Assembly: GCA_963281255.1 (NCBI GenBank)
Contig: OY725496.1
Span: 2,790,001 to 2,854,000 of the forward strand
Direction: 5' to 3'
Origin: Aphrocallistes beatrix
Taxonomy: Eukaryota > Porifera > Hexactinellida > Sceptrulophora > Aphrocallistidae
DNA: 64,000 bases
Both the position numbers and the translations under genes were made by a program. Positions 10,140 to 21,298 of this stretch are shown here, in pieces; position 1 is the first letter of the stretch; every line of letters begins with the position of its first letter. The notes beneath the pieces were generated by a model. It was given only the letters and a program-made list of their open reading frames with translations. It did not search any database and was not told where the DNA came from.

Positions 10140-12466
10140 AGTAGACTGTTGTCCTCCACAAACCATGATCTTCAAACCGCTAGGATTCTGAACGCGACTA
10201 AGAGCCACATGGAGTTGACCATGGCTGAATATGGCTTCAGGGGAAGGGAGGAAAATACCAACAGTCTCTAAACTCTGACCTTGACCCTAATTTATTGTGA
10301 TACAGAAAGCAGGCCGTACTGGGAACTGTCTTCGCTTTAAGATAAAGGGAAGGCCAGAATCTGAGGGAGTAAGTAGTGGAATGCGAGGAATAAATACTCG
10401 AGTCCCCGCATCGGGTCCCGGATACCTGTGGCAATCTCTGCGTCTATAAGACGTTTAGTAAACGATCTTACAGTCAAGCGAGTGCCATTACACAAACCCT
10501 GAGCAGAATCAAGATTCCGCAGGAGAATGATATATGCAAACTCTTTAAGCTTCAGACGATGAGGGGCATACCATTAGGATTTAGAGATTTCAAGAACTCC
10601 GTGGGATATATGGCAGCCTGCGTATCATCAACTGAATCTACACTTTTAAATGTTTGAGCATCTCCAGGTATCTGTCGCATAACGTAATCATTTATGGCAT
10701 CTACTGTCTCATTCTTTGGAGACATTAAGATGCGGCAACTCATGAAATCCTGATCAAGGTAATTATTCACAATGTCACCATAGACAGAAGAAACCAAATC
10801 AGAAATATCAATTCCCGGGACAATAAACTTGTCGTCGATGTGAATCATGTGATCCTCATCTTCGAGTTCAGTGTCCTCTCCAACCCTCAATAAGAAGTTG
10901 GAGAACTTACTCACTTCAAGTGAGTCCTGAGAAGATAATTTCCGTAGGCGCATATTAATAGTCAAATTTAAAACCTTAACATAACGCCAGAGAGATGATC
11001 TGTTGAGAGATGCAGAAACAACATCACCTCTGGTTCCTCGTCTAATTACTGGCAGAATCTGACGGAAATCACCTCCAAATACCATAACCTTGCCGCCAAA
11101 TGGTAGATCGCAAGAGCACAGGTCCTCAGAGTTCGATCAATGCATTCAGCAACATGCTTATGAGACATTGGAGCCTCATCCCAGACCAATAAACTTGCAC
11201 GCTGGATGAGGCGGGCACACTCTGCTTAGTAATGCTACACGAAGAATGTGCATTGGTCGAGAGAAGAACTTTCATTCTTGAATGTACAGTCGTGCCACCA
11301 TTTAGCAGGAGTGCCCCAATCCCCGAAGAAGCCATTGCAAGGGAAATCTCTCTCCTAGAACGGACCTTGGATAACAATGTATTGTAAACGAACGTTTTAC
11401 CTGTACCGCCAGGTCCGTCCACGAAGAACACCTTAGGATAGACCGCGGAATCATCAATGGCCTTGTTGAAGACAATCAGTTGGTCTGCATTGAGCACTGG
11501 CACATTGACACGCACCATTTCCAACAGATCACTAACACAATAATCTTGTTCATTCTGTATGATTCTGGGTTCTTCGTACGGATTATGCATATGCTTAGGG
11601 ACAGGCATACCTGGGTAATCCTCTAAAGACTTTCCATGCCTCTGTAAGCGATTCTCAATATTCAACAATACACAGTTTAAAATGTGCTCATCCAATTGGA
11701 CGTCTAGAACTACTCGCATAGCACGACACAGAAAGTCCTCAGATAAAGAGGCCTGATGGTGTTCCCAAAGGGCTAAGGGATCAGTTGGGACACTAAATAG
11801 GAGGATCGTGACAAAGAGCTGGCGCTGTAGGGGCATCACTGAAACAGCCGCTTCTGCCAAACACTGATCTAACTCCGTGTCATCTTCCAACAATCCAAGT
11901 CTGCGCGCGGCCTCCTTAAAGCTTTCACAGACAGTACCATCAGCGAGAGTACGGATGTCTTGAAAGTTCGTACATCCTGTGACATGGTTGAGGAGCATTC
12001 TTAGATACAAACGCTCCCCTTCACCGGGATGAGCTGCATACATGCGACCTATCATGGTGCCATGCCCCTTCACTCTCAACTTCCATTCGCGCTTCGATTT
12101 ATCCCATACAAACTCATCGGGGAAATTAGTATATGCAACCTCCCTAGCGCAACTGGATTCCTGGTTTGCAACAAACCATCCAGTCAAAGTGGTGTGCCTT
12201 TGTCTGCTCAACACATCATCAAGCTCAGCCTGCTCTGGGAAATAAACTGGCTGCTGATTCCCAAGATGCAGAGTTAATCTCAACACATGTGGCAGATTCG
12301 CGTGGAGCTCATACGCAAAGATACGATAACACGCTTCAGTGTCAGACACATACCGGGCATCTAAGTAAGCCGATATTTCATCGACGCACTTTTTCTTTCC
12401 GGCAGTCTCTGCCTCCTCACCACCTGACTTAAATTCTACAATAGCTCGGTCGTGTCCTTTGTACAC
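10140..12466 (-). pseudogene. Helitron PIF1-like helicase domain, frameshifted
   Basis: The frame 12466-11126 opens with KGHDRAIVEF, the block right after the Rep tyrosine motif, and continues to the Walker A VDGPGGTGKTFVYN (about 11390-11425) and ASSGIGALLLNGGTTVHS. A frameshift near 11215 breaks it. The 11085-10552 frame holds motif MVFGGDFRQILPVIRRG and LNLTINMRL. Further decayed pieces near 10540-10160 encode IILLRNLD, GLCNGTRL and, in another frame, HGQLHVALSRV-like sequence, the last SF1 helicase motif. At least four frame changes are needed, so it is not functional. Confidence 0.85.
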
Positions 12467-13609
12467 GTATTTGTATATATATATTTAACTGCGCTTACTG
12501 TACTACAGACTTCTACGTTAATATGAGCATTAAACTTAAACAATAAAAATGGATTGTAGGGTACAACCCATCTATTATCCAAGCGTGCCCCACCCACATT
12601 AACAGCACGGTCGTCGTTTCTACGACGATACAATGGGTAGCCATCTTCAGACGTTGCAGTAACTGCTGAAAATGCCTTTGGGAATCTCTTAGAGCATTTC
12701 CTGTCTTTTAAACAGGGAGCACTCTTATTGGCTACACCACATACACCGTTCATCATACAGCGTTTAACGATAGCGTGCATTTGAGGTTGGAGAATCGGGT
12801 CAAGGAGCTCAGCACTTGCAATTCTATCATACTCACACGGTTCCCAGGGCTTATCATGATCCGATAGTATAATCAGAATGTGCGCGTGAGGAAGACCTCT
12901 CTTTGGGAATTCAATAGTATAAACATGAGCAAGACTCTAACTACTAAATCAGGGCGTTCAGACGCTTTCTGATCTAATATGAGAGCAGACATAATCTCCT
13001 GCCATTGCAGATTACATGTAAATGTAATGAAATAGTCTGGCTACCATATTTCCGGACTATACTAATTGCATCCTGGTACAGCTCGAACATCTGCGGAGGA
13101 GAGCCAGTATAGGAAGAGGGAAGCACTATCTTACGTCCCAACTCTCTGGAGTCTACGTCACCCGCAGCGACTGCTTCAGCCAATCCACAGTAAAGATCCA
13201 CACGAATCTTCTTTTGATTGGTCCTGATGTAGTTCAGACGCTGCTGCTCTATTTTGGCGTATACATTCACAGCATACTGATGGAAAAGTCTACCACTCAG
13301 GTGTAGAGGACTCAAGCGGCTCCGCACCATCAGTCGGTATGCATAATACTCCATAGCGGTGACATTTCCTCTCCCTTTCGAGTGAGGAATGTTGAGATGC
13401 CAGCCGTCTTCACCTAGAGGGAATAGTAGGACATAGTGCAGTGTATGGTACGCAAGGTGAGTCTCAGTAATGTGCTGAAGCGCGCACAGCACTATATACC
13501 TGCTGGCGACCTCTTCTCCATAACCGTCATTCGGGAGAATGACGGCTATTTCCTGAGTAGTGGGAGCGTTATAATGTCGAGAATCTGGACACCCGTCTGC
13601 TTTTATCAC
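12436..13609 (-). pseudogene. Helitron Rep (HUH nuclease) domain, broken
   Basis: The frame 13609-12974 matches the Helitron-like N region: LLFPLGEDGWHLNIPH, AMEYYAYRLMVR, YAKIEQQRLNYIRTNQKK and LPSSYTGSPPQM. After a frame break, about 12910-12870 encodes KRGLPHAHIL, containing the HUH metal-binding HAH. 12780-12436 continues through the C-terminal half to AVKYIYTN. The tyrosine motif (Y-x-Y-K-Y-x-Y-K-G) spans a TATATATATA run near 12473-12484, where a frameshift separates it from the helicase frame. The element cannot make an active Rep. Confidence 0.85.
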
Positions 13610-13639
13610 GCCAGCTCCCCCTGCTCTCGCATCAGATCT

Positions 13640-14200
13640 AGTCCCTGTATAAAAAATGCCACATAAGGATTAACCTCATGCAGCATATGCTGCAATCCTT
13701 TTAGCTCAGGGAGCGCAGCATCTCCAAGATTGCGCTGACGGTTCGCCACTTCTGCATCAGTGGTTTCGTCATGATTCTAGATCTGTGCGAATGCGGGTGC
13801 ATCGCCTTCGTTAGGCATCAACCGTCCGATACGATGTTACATCACTCCGTGTATACGAAATGTGTACACTCCCCGATTAGCATTAGCCAGACCCTTATTG
13901 ATGTTCGCTCCAAGATAAGCGAATGAAAGAGCGTTGTTGTATGCTCTGCTCTGTTGTCTAAACGCTCTTCCCCGCGGGTCTGTAGCCGTTAGCAGGTACA
14001 TCAACAGTTCAGGGTGTGGATCCACAGGAAGCAGAACAACCTTGCCCTACCCACAAAATAAGGAGAACTTATAACAGGATTTAGTACTACCTGAGAGCTT
14101 CTCTCCCGCCCAGAATTTTGCCTGACACACCGCAGCTGTATGTCATACTGCCACCTGAATGCTCGTCGACAATACTATCAGGACAATAATTGACCTAGCA
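13640..14200 (-). pseudogene. Helitron upstream Rep-linker region, broken
   Basis: Minus-strand fragments SFAYLGANI and GVYTFRIHGVM (14025-13837) and, in another frame near 13640-13740, LKGLQHMLHEVNPYV-like sequence are the usual Helitron blocks just before the LLFPxGEDGWH segment. Stops and frame changes separate them. Confidence 0.7.
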
Positions 14201-14229
14201 AAATTATGGGCAATGCGAGATTTAACTCT

Positions 14230-15264
14230 CTAAGCATACAACTTAGCATGGTACTTCAGACGTGAGCTGGCTTGCTCTTCCGTTTCACAGGCTATCTTCC
14301 AGGCTTGTCTATCCCTCTGATCTAGGAGACGAACTTTGCGAGCATCCTCCGTCTCACTGTCCAAGCGGGAAGCCTCACGATCCCTCTGGTCTAGGAGACG
14401 AACTTCGCGAGCGTCCTCCGTCTCACAGTCTAAGCGGAAAATCTGACGAGCCCGCAAGTCTAGGAGACGAACTTCGCGAGCGTCCTCCGTCTCACTGTCT
14501 AAGTGGAATGTCTGACGATCCCGCAAGTCCAGGAGACGAACTTGGCGAGCTTCCTCCGTCTCACCGTCTAGGCGGGATGTGTGACGATCCTGCAAGTCTA
14601 GGAGATGAACTTCGCGAGCGTCCTCCGTCTCACTGTCTAAGCGGGATGTCTGACGATCTCGCAGGTCTAGGAGACGAACTTCGCGAGCGTCTTCCGCCTC
14701 ACTGTCTAAGCGGAATGTCTGACGATCCCGCAAGTCCAGGAGACGGACTTCGCGAGCGTCCTCCGTCTCACTGTCTAAGCGGGAAGCCTCACGATCCCTC
14801 TGGTCTAGGAGACGAACTTCGCGAGCGTCCTCCGTCTCACTGTCTAAGCGGGAAGCCTGACGATCTAGCTTGTTTAGGAGACGAACTTCGCGAGCGTCCT
14901 CTGTCTCATTGTCTAAGCGGGAAGCCTGACGCTGACTCAGATCAAGGCAGCGTGCAATTCTCTTCGTCGGAGTCTCTACTCGCAACCGGGAACCCTGCCG
15001 TTCAACCAAATCTCTCATGCGGGCTCTTCTCCCGGTAGGCGTCTCTTTTTTCAATTCAAGTCGAGTGCGATCTCGCATTTCTCGAAGATGCCTCCCTTTG
15101 GACTTGGGGGTTAGGACTCTCAAACGCAGTATATTCCGTTCACGATCATGTTGCTGGCGAAGGAGTCGCTCTTGGGAAGTTTCTTTGTCACGAACTTTCC
15201 TCACTCTCTCAGCTATAGTGCTACTTTTACGGGTTTGACGCCCACGTTTATTCAGTTTAGGCAT
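14230..15264 (-). CDS. Helitron N-terminal charged peptide-repeat region
   Basis: This 344-residue frame starts MPKLNKRGRQTRKSS and consists mainly of a 23-residue tandem repeat (ETEDAREVRLLDxRDRQ... SRLDS), about nine copies encoded by a 69-bp DNA repeat at about 14310-14940. Highly charged repeats of this kind (related to RAAETPEQRxxRL) precede the Rep domain in many Helitron proteins and may form a helical rod. The long plus-strand frame over the same DNA is a by-product of the repeat. The terminal stop at 14230 may itself be a decay stop, because Rep sequence follows. Confidence 0.75.
   Translation of the reverse strand: MPKLNKRGRQTRKSSTIAERVRKVRDKETSQERLLRQQHDRERNILRLRVLTPKSKGRHLREMRDRTRLELKKETPTGRRARMRDLVERQGSRLRVETPTKRIARCLDLSQRQASRLDNETEDAREVRLLNKLDRQASRLDSETEDAREVRLLDQRDREASRLDSETEDAREVRLLDLRDRQTFRLDSEAEDAREVRLLDLRDRQTSRLDSETEDAREVHLLDLQDRHTSRLDGETEEARQVRLLDLRDRQTFHLDSETEDAREVRLLDLRARQIFRLDCETEDAREVRLLDQRDREASRLDSETEDARKVRLLDQRDRQAWKIACETEEQASSRLKYHAKLYA
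14310..14940. repeat. 69-bp coding minisatellite
   Basis: About nine copies of a 69-bp unit with the recurring core GACGAACTTCGCGAGCGTCC. It underlies the peptide repeat of the Helitron protein; units differ by scattered substitutions but stay in frame. Confidence 0.85.
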
Positions 15265-15446
15265 ACTCTAATTTGGAATTCAGAAATATTAGAACAATAG
15301 AAACCCGAAAAGTATTCGCTTATATTGAAGTGAATAGAATAGGCCTAATAAGAATGGCAATAGTCATGCTATGATTACGTAATTGCTTGCAAGAAATATT
15401 TCATGTTTAAAATTCTATAACTAAAATGGTAAATTAGTAAAGATTC

Positions 15447-15990
15447 GTTTGGTTGCACTGCGTGTTTGGAGGACATAAAGTGTCCAAAGAAGGCGGGCTT
15501 TGGAGCCTGGGGCCACATTGATTAATTATATCGGAGATAACATCTCTAAATACGTCTGTCTTACTGTTATAATCGATATCGTACAAAAATAACCAAATTT
15601 GTCAATTTTACAAATTTTGATACTTAATGATGACGTCATAACGGAGTGATGAGTCATCATATTTGGATGAGAGTTCTACCATATGTGAAATATGTTAGTA
15701 TACAGATTCTATTAAAATTTCAGCCTTCTATCTCCTATAATGGCTGAGTTATGCTCGAATAAATGTATTGATTAACTTTTAAAAATGTGACAATGACGTC
15801 ATACTTCCATGATGAGTCGACATTTTCGTCTGAGCTCAGAACTTACTGGAGCCATTGCCAAAAGACTTCCACATGCCAAAAATCAGCTTTCTGTGCCTGA
15901 CAGTTTCTTCAATCAATTCGTTACAGATATATACTATATATATATATATACACACACAAACAAACAATAATCGAGTTTTAATAGTAAAGA
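15447..15990 (-). mobile_element. Repeat A copy
   Basis: The 3' tip (15447-15510) is badly decayed. The body keeps TGATGACGTCATAAC (about 15629) and the 5' end reads TCGAGTTTTAATAGTAAAGAT after a (TA)n tract. It abuts the inferred 5' end of the Helitron. CRE copy two (CAATGACGTCATAC) is present near 15790. Confidence 0.75.
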
Positions 15991-16016
15991 TATATACGTA
16001 TATATATATATTTATA

Positions 16017-16909
16017 TCAACACTTTACAGGATCTACCTAGCCGACCATGGCCATGTAGTGCCACCCTATAAATACTTCAACGATGCCCAAGCCTTGCAA
16101 TCCCCCCTAGCTGCCTTAGGACCTAACCTAAAGGCTACAGCTGATGATCGACCCCCCACTTTCTATTTTAAGCTCACGCTCCTGCGCCCAATCGCTAACC
16201 ATAAATCCTCAATTACAACCCTCGTATCATCCCATATACGACTCCTTTTCAAGCCAATAATAGACAATTCGCCGTGGTTGAGCAATGGCGTGCATGAAGT
16301 ACTGGCTACGCTCTCACACCCGTCCTTCAATATCCACTATCTGAGAGCAGGCAACAATCTCTCAGACTTAGCCTACGACATGACTGATTTGTTTTATTTC
16401 CCGCGCACTACTCCCAAACATTCTCATCCTTCAGTTCAGTTCTCCACAGTCGAACTGGGAACACATAATTACAATCTGCATAAAACGCTGCTAGATATGC
16501 TGTGCCTACGATTAGGCACTCCCACTGCATTTTCCTTCGAACTCTGCGCAAGATTGCGCATGATTTATTTGCTCCACCACCCCTTCGCCGAAAAGATCTG
16601 CTATATAGGACAAACAGACGCTACCCCCACTGTATTACACACTCCAAAATCCAACCACCGCATTTAGGCGCATCAACACAAGGCGCCTTCCCTATGCTGG
16701 CCGATACATTTTTGCCAGCCGAATTCCACGCCATCTCCAGGATGGAAACCTCAGAGGAACTTAAAATAGTTCAAAGGTTCCACAAGCTACATCCTCACAA
16801 TTCCTTCTTTACAAACGACCCAACCCGATTTTATGACGCAATAGCAACTTTATGCTCCTCCGAGGAGCTCGACAAAGTTCGACTCATCATAGTATTATTA
16901 CGTCATTGA
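16017..16909 (+). pseudogene. Unidentified coding-like segment, one frameshift
   Basis: From about 16017 a frame rich in balanced codons reads RIYLADHGHVVPPYKYFNDA and, near the C-terminus, CARLRMIYLLHHPFAEKICY, ending at 16667. A second frame (usable from about 16668) continues with MLADTFLPAEFHAISRMETS to 16909. The segment is visibly GC-richer than its flanks and is bordered by repeat A on both sides (minus copy to the left, plus copy to the right). I do not recognise the family. Being inside a Helitron-like context, it may be a captured host gene fragment; a TE-encoded protein is the alternative. The first 50 residues of the longest frame are (TA)n-encoded and not real. Confidence 0.45.
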
Positions 16910-17300
16910 CATCTTTTTTACAATCAGAAATTTCAGTTTTTTGCTATAGCTCAGCAATTTTACGTGATAGAAGGCTGAAATTTTAATGCAATGTATATAT
17001 TATTATTATTCACATACGACACGTATAATCATCAAAAATAATAATCACTCGGTTATTACGTCATCATTTTGCTTCAAAAATTTTAAAATTGACTGGAAGT
17101 TTTTAGATTTTCAGAGTGACATCGATTAAAAACAGAAGTATTTAGAGATGCTATCTACCTTATAATTAATCATTGGAGCCCCTCCCAGGCCTGGAGCCTG
17201 GGAAGAAGGCCTCCCCATCCTCAAGGTATGGAGCTGGAGGGGAGCCGTGGTGCCGAGCAGTGGAGGAAGAGGTTGTATGGCAAAACTTCACACAAACCTA
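16905..17300 (+). mobile_element. Repeat A copy, 5'-truncated, altered tip
   Basis: Body sequence resumes at GACATCTTTTTTACAATCAGAAATTTCAG and runs to TTATAATTAATCATTGGAGCCCC. The tip (17185-17290) keeps paired GGCCT/AGGCC blocks but differs from other copies. CRE one is reduced to TTACGTCA. Confidence 0.65.
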
Positions 17301-17861
17301 GGTTACTAATCCTAAAATTATGTTAATTGAGTATAGATATATATCCCAATTACATTTTTATTCCACTGTCCGAGATTTGCTTTTCCTAGGTGCAACAATA
17401 GCTGTAGATCTATATTTGAGCGTCTAGGATTAAATTTTTTTGCACATTACGTTAGTTTCAACATAATTGAATGCAAACTACTAAGTAGTAAAATAGGGAG
17501 AATTCGAGCCCCATTGATGTACCCACAAACGCGCGAGCGGGAGCGCAGTTCTAAATCAGGAAGGGGAGTTGGAGCGCGATAATTTATGGTGGCAGAAGCT
17601 GGATCTAGAGCGCATCTTTTGCCCTCTTTGGCCAATACCCCCTGGATTGTTATGTTATGGAGCAATTGTACGTTTACTCATAAATAGTATAATATTTTAA
17701 CCTTTTTTAGAACCAATTAGCCAAAAAACCAACAACATTGGATTTGTTTATGACTAACATATGAATAGCCTCTAGTTTTAGAACAATTCAAACCAAGCGA
17801 GATCTAGCAGATCTCCTAAGGTGTTATTTTATCATTATTTTAAAAGCTACACAGTATGTAT
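17301..17861. other. Unassigned spacer with a GC-rich island
   Basis: 17505-17660 is conspicuously GC-rich (ACGCGCGAGCGGGAGCGC, TGGATCTAGAGCGCATC) in otherwise AT-rich DNA. A 72-residue minus frame covers it but resembles nothing I know. The rest shows no feature. Confidence 0.4.
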
Positions 17862-18377
17862 GTTGTTGCATAGCATTCTATATACTAAGGCAATGGCACT
17901 CACCAAAAAATTGGTACCATGGATTGGTTAAATACTTCAATCCTAAAATCGCTAATTAAATAACTGTTATCATCAACTATATAATTATCTCATATTGTGA
18001 GCTCATGGTTGTTTAAATATTCATTTTGAAAATATTATGTAACCACAATATTTATATTTACTTCACATACAACACTAGTGTATTACAATAATGTATTATT
18101 TTGCTGCATATTATTTCTATTACTCATTTATAATACCTCACTTGACAACACTAATTGCATAAATCATTATTTGGACGAGATGTCTTGTCTCGCGCCTGAC
18201 TCGACTTCCAATTACAGAGGAGTAGAACGCTTCATGAAGTTTTCAATTTCCCAAAGATGGTGCTCTTCGTGAAAATGGTATCGAGCCATTCCAAGACGTT
18301 TGAATACTACCAGAACAAGATCCCAAGGGTGAGTGATTTCTTAAGTAATGTAGTTAATTATTCTAGAATCATGCATA

Positions 18378-18651
18378 CCGTATTTCCCTGAATAAGCGCC
18401 GGGGCTCGAATAAGCGTCGGACGCCGGGGCATTTTAGTTCTCTGAACATCATATCAAACTAGTATTCTCAGTAGTGGCATAGATAGAAGTGATTTTTGAA
18501 ACATTACATTATCCTTTTTTAATAGAATTAACATTCTCAGTTGTGGTAAAAATAAAAGTGCCAGTCAATGTAGTAAACAAAAAAAAGAGCGCCGGGTCTA
18601 AAGGGTGCACGAAATAAATAAGCGTCCGGACGCTTATTCGAAGCAATACGG
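18378..18651. mobile_element. MITE with CCGTATT ends, TA target
   Basis: Ends CCGTATTTCCCTGAATAAGC and CCGTATTGCTTCGAATAAGC (opposite strand) are flanked by TA. The second copy is at 33693-34102. Confidence 0.8.
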
Positions 18652-18829
18652 TATACATACTAAAGTTGGTTAGAAACAATTGACTGAATTTAAAAGACTA
18701 AGAAAAAGTGTTGCCATCCCCAAATTTAGTAAATGCAATCCTCGTTACTACAAAAACGTGGGCATAAGTACTTTTTTTTTAATTCGGATAAGTGCAATTT
18801 AACTAAACGTACTCCAAATTAACATCGGG

Positions 18830-18888
18830 ACATTTCGCCTTTCCAACCTGACAAGCCTGCTGGTTGTCAGGTTGGAAAGGCGAAGTGT
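18830..18888. repeat. Strong hairpin, 25-bp stem
   Basis: Arms ACATTTCGCCTTTCCAACCT.. (18830-18854) and 18864-18888 pair at 24 of 25 positions around a 9-base loop (GCCTGCTGG). Confidence 0.85.
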
Positions 18889-19544
18889 AATTTTGGCCCT
18901 TAAGATTTTCCATTAGTCAACTTCAGCCGAACTGTTAGCTTATATCATGGATAAGAACAGTGTAGACCAGAACTAAACTGTTGAGTTCTTGAAATTCGTT
19001 AATGAAAATGTTCAATGTGAATTGGGTAGGGAAGAATAGTCGTTTAACGACGATCATAGGTGTTACTATTTTGTTTTTTTCACGGTTAGCTGGGGTGGCG
19101 AGATTTGTAAACATATATTAAACTAATGTGGCATACCACCCCAAGTCAACATAACATTTAGGTCTGGGTGGCACGCTACCCCTGCCACCCCTGGAGTTAT
19201 GTCTATGACAACGATGTATCTGCATCCTCAGCAGAAATTTAAAAGATTTATTCTGGCCCTTCCCGTACACATACTAATATTATTCATTTGGCATGTGCTA
19301 CTATGGAACTAGAACATTGTATACACTTCTAATAAAGTTAAGACCTATATATAATGCACTAGTATTGAAACAAGAGAATAGTAAACTGGCTAAATTCAAG
19401 AACTAATTTAATATATTCTTTGTTTATTTAGTCAACTTCATAGACTGTAGAAGTCCGGAATGTGTGACAATATTCTATTGAAAGTCCGGAGTGTGATTGT
19501 TCCTTAGTACTTGTAGAAGTATATTGTTCCCTTATAATGCCTCA

Positions 19545-19755
19545 AGTCAAGTCAAGTCTGTCCCTCAAGCTAAGTCAAGTCTATCTCTCAAGCTAAGTCA
19601 AGTCTGTCCCTCAAGCTAAGTCAAGTCTATCTCTCAAACTAAGTCAAGTCTATTCTTCAAGCTAAGTCAAGTCTATCTCTCAAGCTAAGTCAAGTCTGTC
19701 CCTCAAGCTAAGTCAAGTCTATCTCTCAAGCTAAGTCAAGTCTGTCCCTCAAGTC
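19545..19755. repeat. 23-bp minisatellite with 46-bp higher-order pattern
   Basis: About nine units of AAGCTAAGTCAAGTCTATCTCTC. Units largely alternate between TATCTCT and TGTCCCT variants, giving a 46-bp higher-order unit. Confidence 0.9.
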
Positions 19756-20017
19756 TCGATATTGTGATTAACTATTCTTTTGATATTTTGTATGTATTAA
19801 GTATTAAATAATTCGACTATGTTCATTGAAAACCAAATAATATATCTCATTTCAATTGTTTTGCTATAATAGTTAGTTTGTCAGGGTGGGTGAATGCCTA
19901 AATTGATGGAAAATTAAAATATCTACAATATCAAAATTATTGGTTTTGAAGTATTTAACCAATCCATGGTACTAATTTTTGGGTGAGTGCCATTGCCTTA
20001 GTATATAGAATGCTATG

Positions 20018-20635
20018 GTTGTTGATATACTATGCTGGGAAGACCAAATACAGATCAGTAAATGCACTATTACATTGGGTAAACGACCAAATGAAGAGAA
20101 GTAAGGAATATTTAAATATCTTACATTGAGAAACACCAAATCCATGGTATCTACAAATTCAAAGTGAGCAGGCTGCATCTTCAGACAAATGATCATTATC
20201 TATCAAACGTAGCAAATGTCTGGATGATCTTACTTACTTCAAGGAAACAGTTCATGTGGAGGTCAAATTAAAATTCAGATTCAATTATACTAGTTGGACC
20301 CATCCCAAATTCAATCAAACAGGAAACATTAACTGGAATGACATGATTTTGGCAATGTTTTGTCCATTGCAGCTTGTAAACTGGGAAATCAATCACCCAT
20401 ATTCCATGATTGTCACATCGAGCCATTATTTTTTTCAAATAGCAAAGGAAGCTTATAATCATCACATTTTCTTGGAGATATTCAATGATGATATTCTTCA
20501 TTTGAAAAGTGAGGGGTTTAATTTAATAATCAATGGCCAGAGAGTAAATAAATATTAAAATTGACTTCTGGATATATGAAGGGTAGAAAAGCTGCGAATA
20601 CCTATCTTGGATTACAAGGTTTATATTGTGATTTA
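20018..20635. other. Spacer with an unsupported 100-residue frame
   Basis: A plus-strand frame at 20256-20558 (SWTHPKFNQTGNINWNDM) has plausible composition but no recognised domain, and the opposite strand is also open. It is possibly an exon or a relic; I cannot support a function. Confidence 0.25.
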
Positions 20636-20639
20636 TGCC

Positions 20640-21097
20640 AGATGTATGCATTTGTCAGACATTATATTATTGTTATTGTTATAACTCTAGTTTCGTGGGA
20701 GCGTGGTTGAATCATTTTGTTTCTTTTAGAATGAATGGGCGAGCGAAAGTGAGCATTTTGGGGAGTAATATGATAAGAAAGGTGTGAAAGAGAGCCTTTT
20801 AAGTTTGAAATATTGCCCAATTGAATGTAGAAGTTGCATTTTCTTACTTGACGGGGTGGTTGAGTGGCATTTACTAGAACTCTAGTAATTCCATTCTGAC
20901 AAGGCATAATTCGATAAAACAGATTCTGGCAAAAGCCAGTAAAGGAAATTCTTACTAACTTCAAGATTCTGACAAATGCATACAGCTGCTGACAAATTCA
21001 TACAGCTGTCTGACAAATGCATAGAGCTGTCTGATAAATGAATATTATAGAAATTCTGACAAATGCAACTTGTCTCTCTGACAAATACATGCGCCTC
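20640..21097. mobile_element. Foldback element with TGACAAATGCA repeat arms
   Basis: The left side has ATGCATTTGTCAGAC; the right side has five or six CTGACAAATGCA motifs ending CTCTGACAAATACATGCGCCTC. On the opposite strand that end reads GAGGCGCATGTATTTGTCAG, almost the start of the element at 43476 (GAGGTGCCTGCATTTGTCAG). The core (GCGAGCGAAAGTGAGCATTTTG, AGAGCCTTTTAAGTTTG) resembles the core of the element at 59558. Left boundary and target duplication are unclear. Confidence 0.55.
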
Positions 21098-21298
21098 ATC
21101 TAGACAACTATGTTCCATGATCCAAAAAATATTGAGTAGAAATTCTACATTGATCAAAGTATTGAGTTGATAAATATATTTTTGGAGAACTATCCGATTA
21201 TTAGGAGCCGTTCTATGGGGAAGAAATTATTATGATAATAGAGCTGGTGTTACTAAATGTCCAATAGCTTCAACGATGATAATATCTTTCCAAATATT

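Larger units (their letters stand above)
8215..15446 (-). mobile_element. Autonomous Helitron, decayed
   Basis: The minus-strand coding block (15264-9262) is bounded at low coordinates by a GC-rich hairpin tip (8217-8290) and at high coordinates by TCTTTACTAATTTACC (opposite strand, near 15446), which resembles the TCCTTACTATTAAAA start of repeat A. These ends are inferred from similarity to repeats A and B, not proven. The span is about 7.2 kb, in the usual range for autonomous Helitrons. Helitrons move by rolling-circle replication with a fused HUH nuclease and SF1 helicase and insert without target duplication. Confidence 0.6.
17869..20017. mobile_element. Non-autonomous TIR element with 7-bp target duplication
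   Basis: Terminal inverted repeats of about 72 bp, starting CATAGCATTCTATATACTAA and passing GGCAATGGCACTCACC, differ at about two positions. GTTGTTG flanks both sides (17862-17868 and 20018-20024). There is no transposase ORF in the 2149 bp. It contains a MITE, a strong hairpin and a minisatellite. A relic end of the same family sits at 37827-37853. The superfamily is not assigned: 7-bp duplications are unusual (Dada and some P-type elements). Confidence 0.8.

Noticed and set aside
14262-15038. 258-residue plus-strand ORF with PPSHCLSGKPDDP repeats
   Set aside because: It is the reverse complement of the 69-bp coding repeat of the Helitron protein; that strand carries the continuous family resemblance.
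19545-19755. CRISPR-like array
   Set aside because: Units are contiguous 23-bp repeats without unique spacers, in a eukaryotic context.
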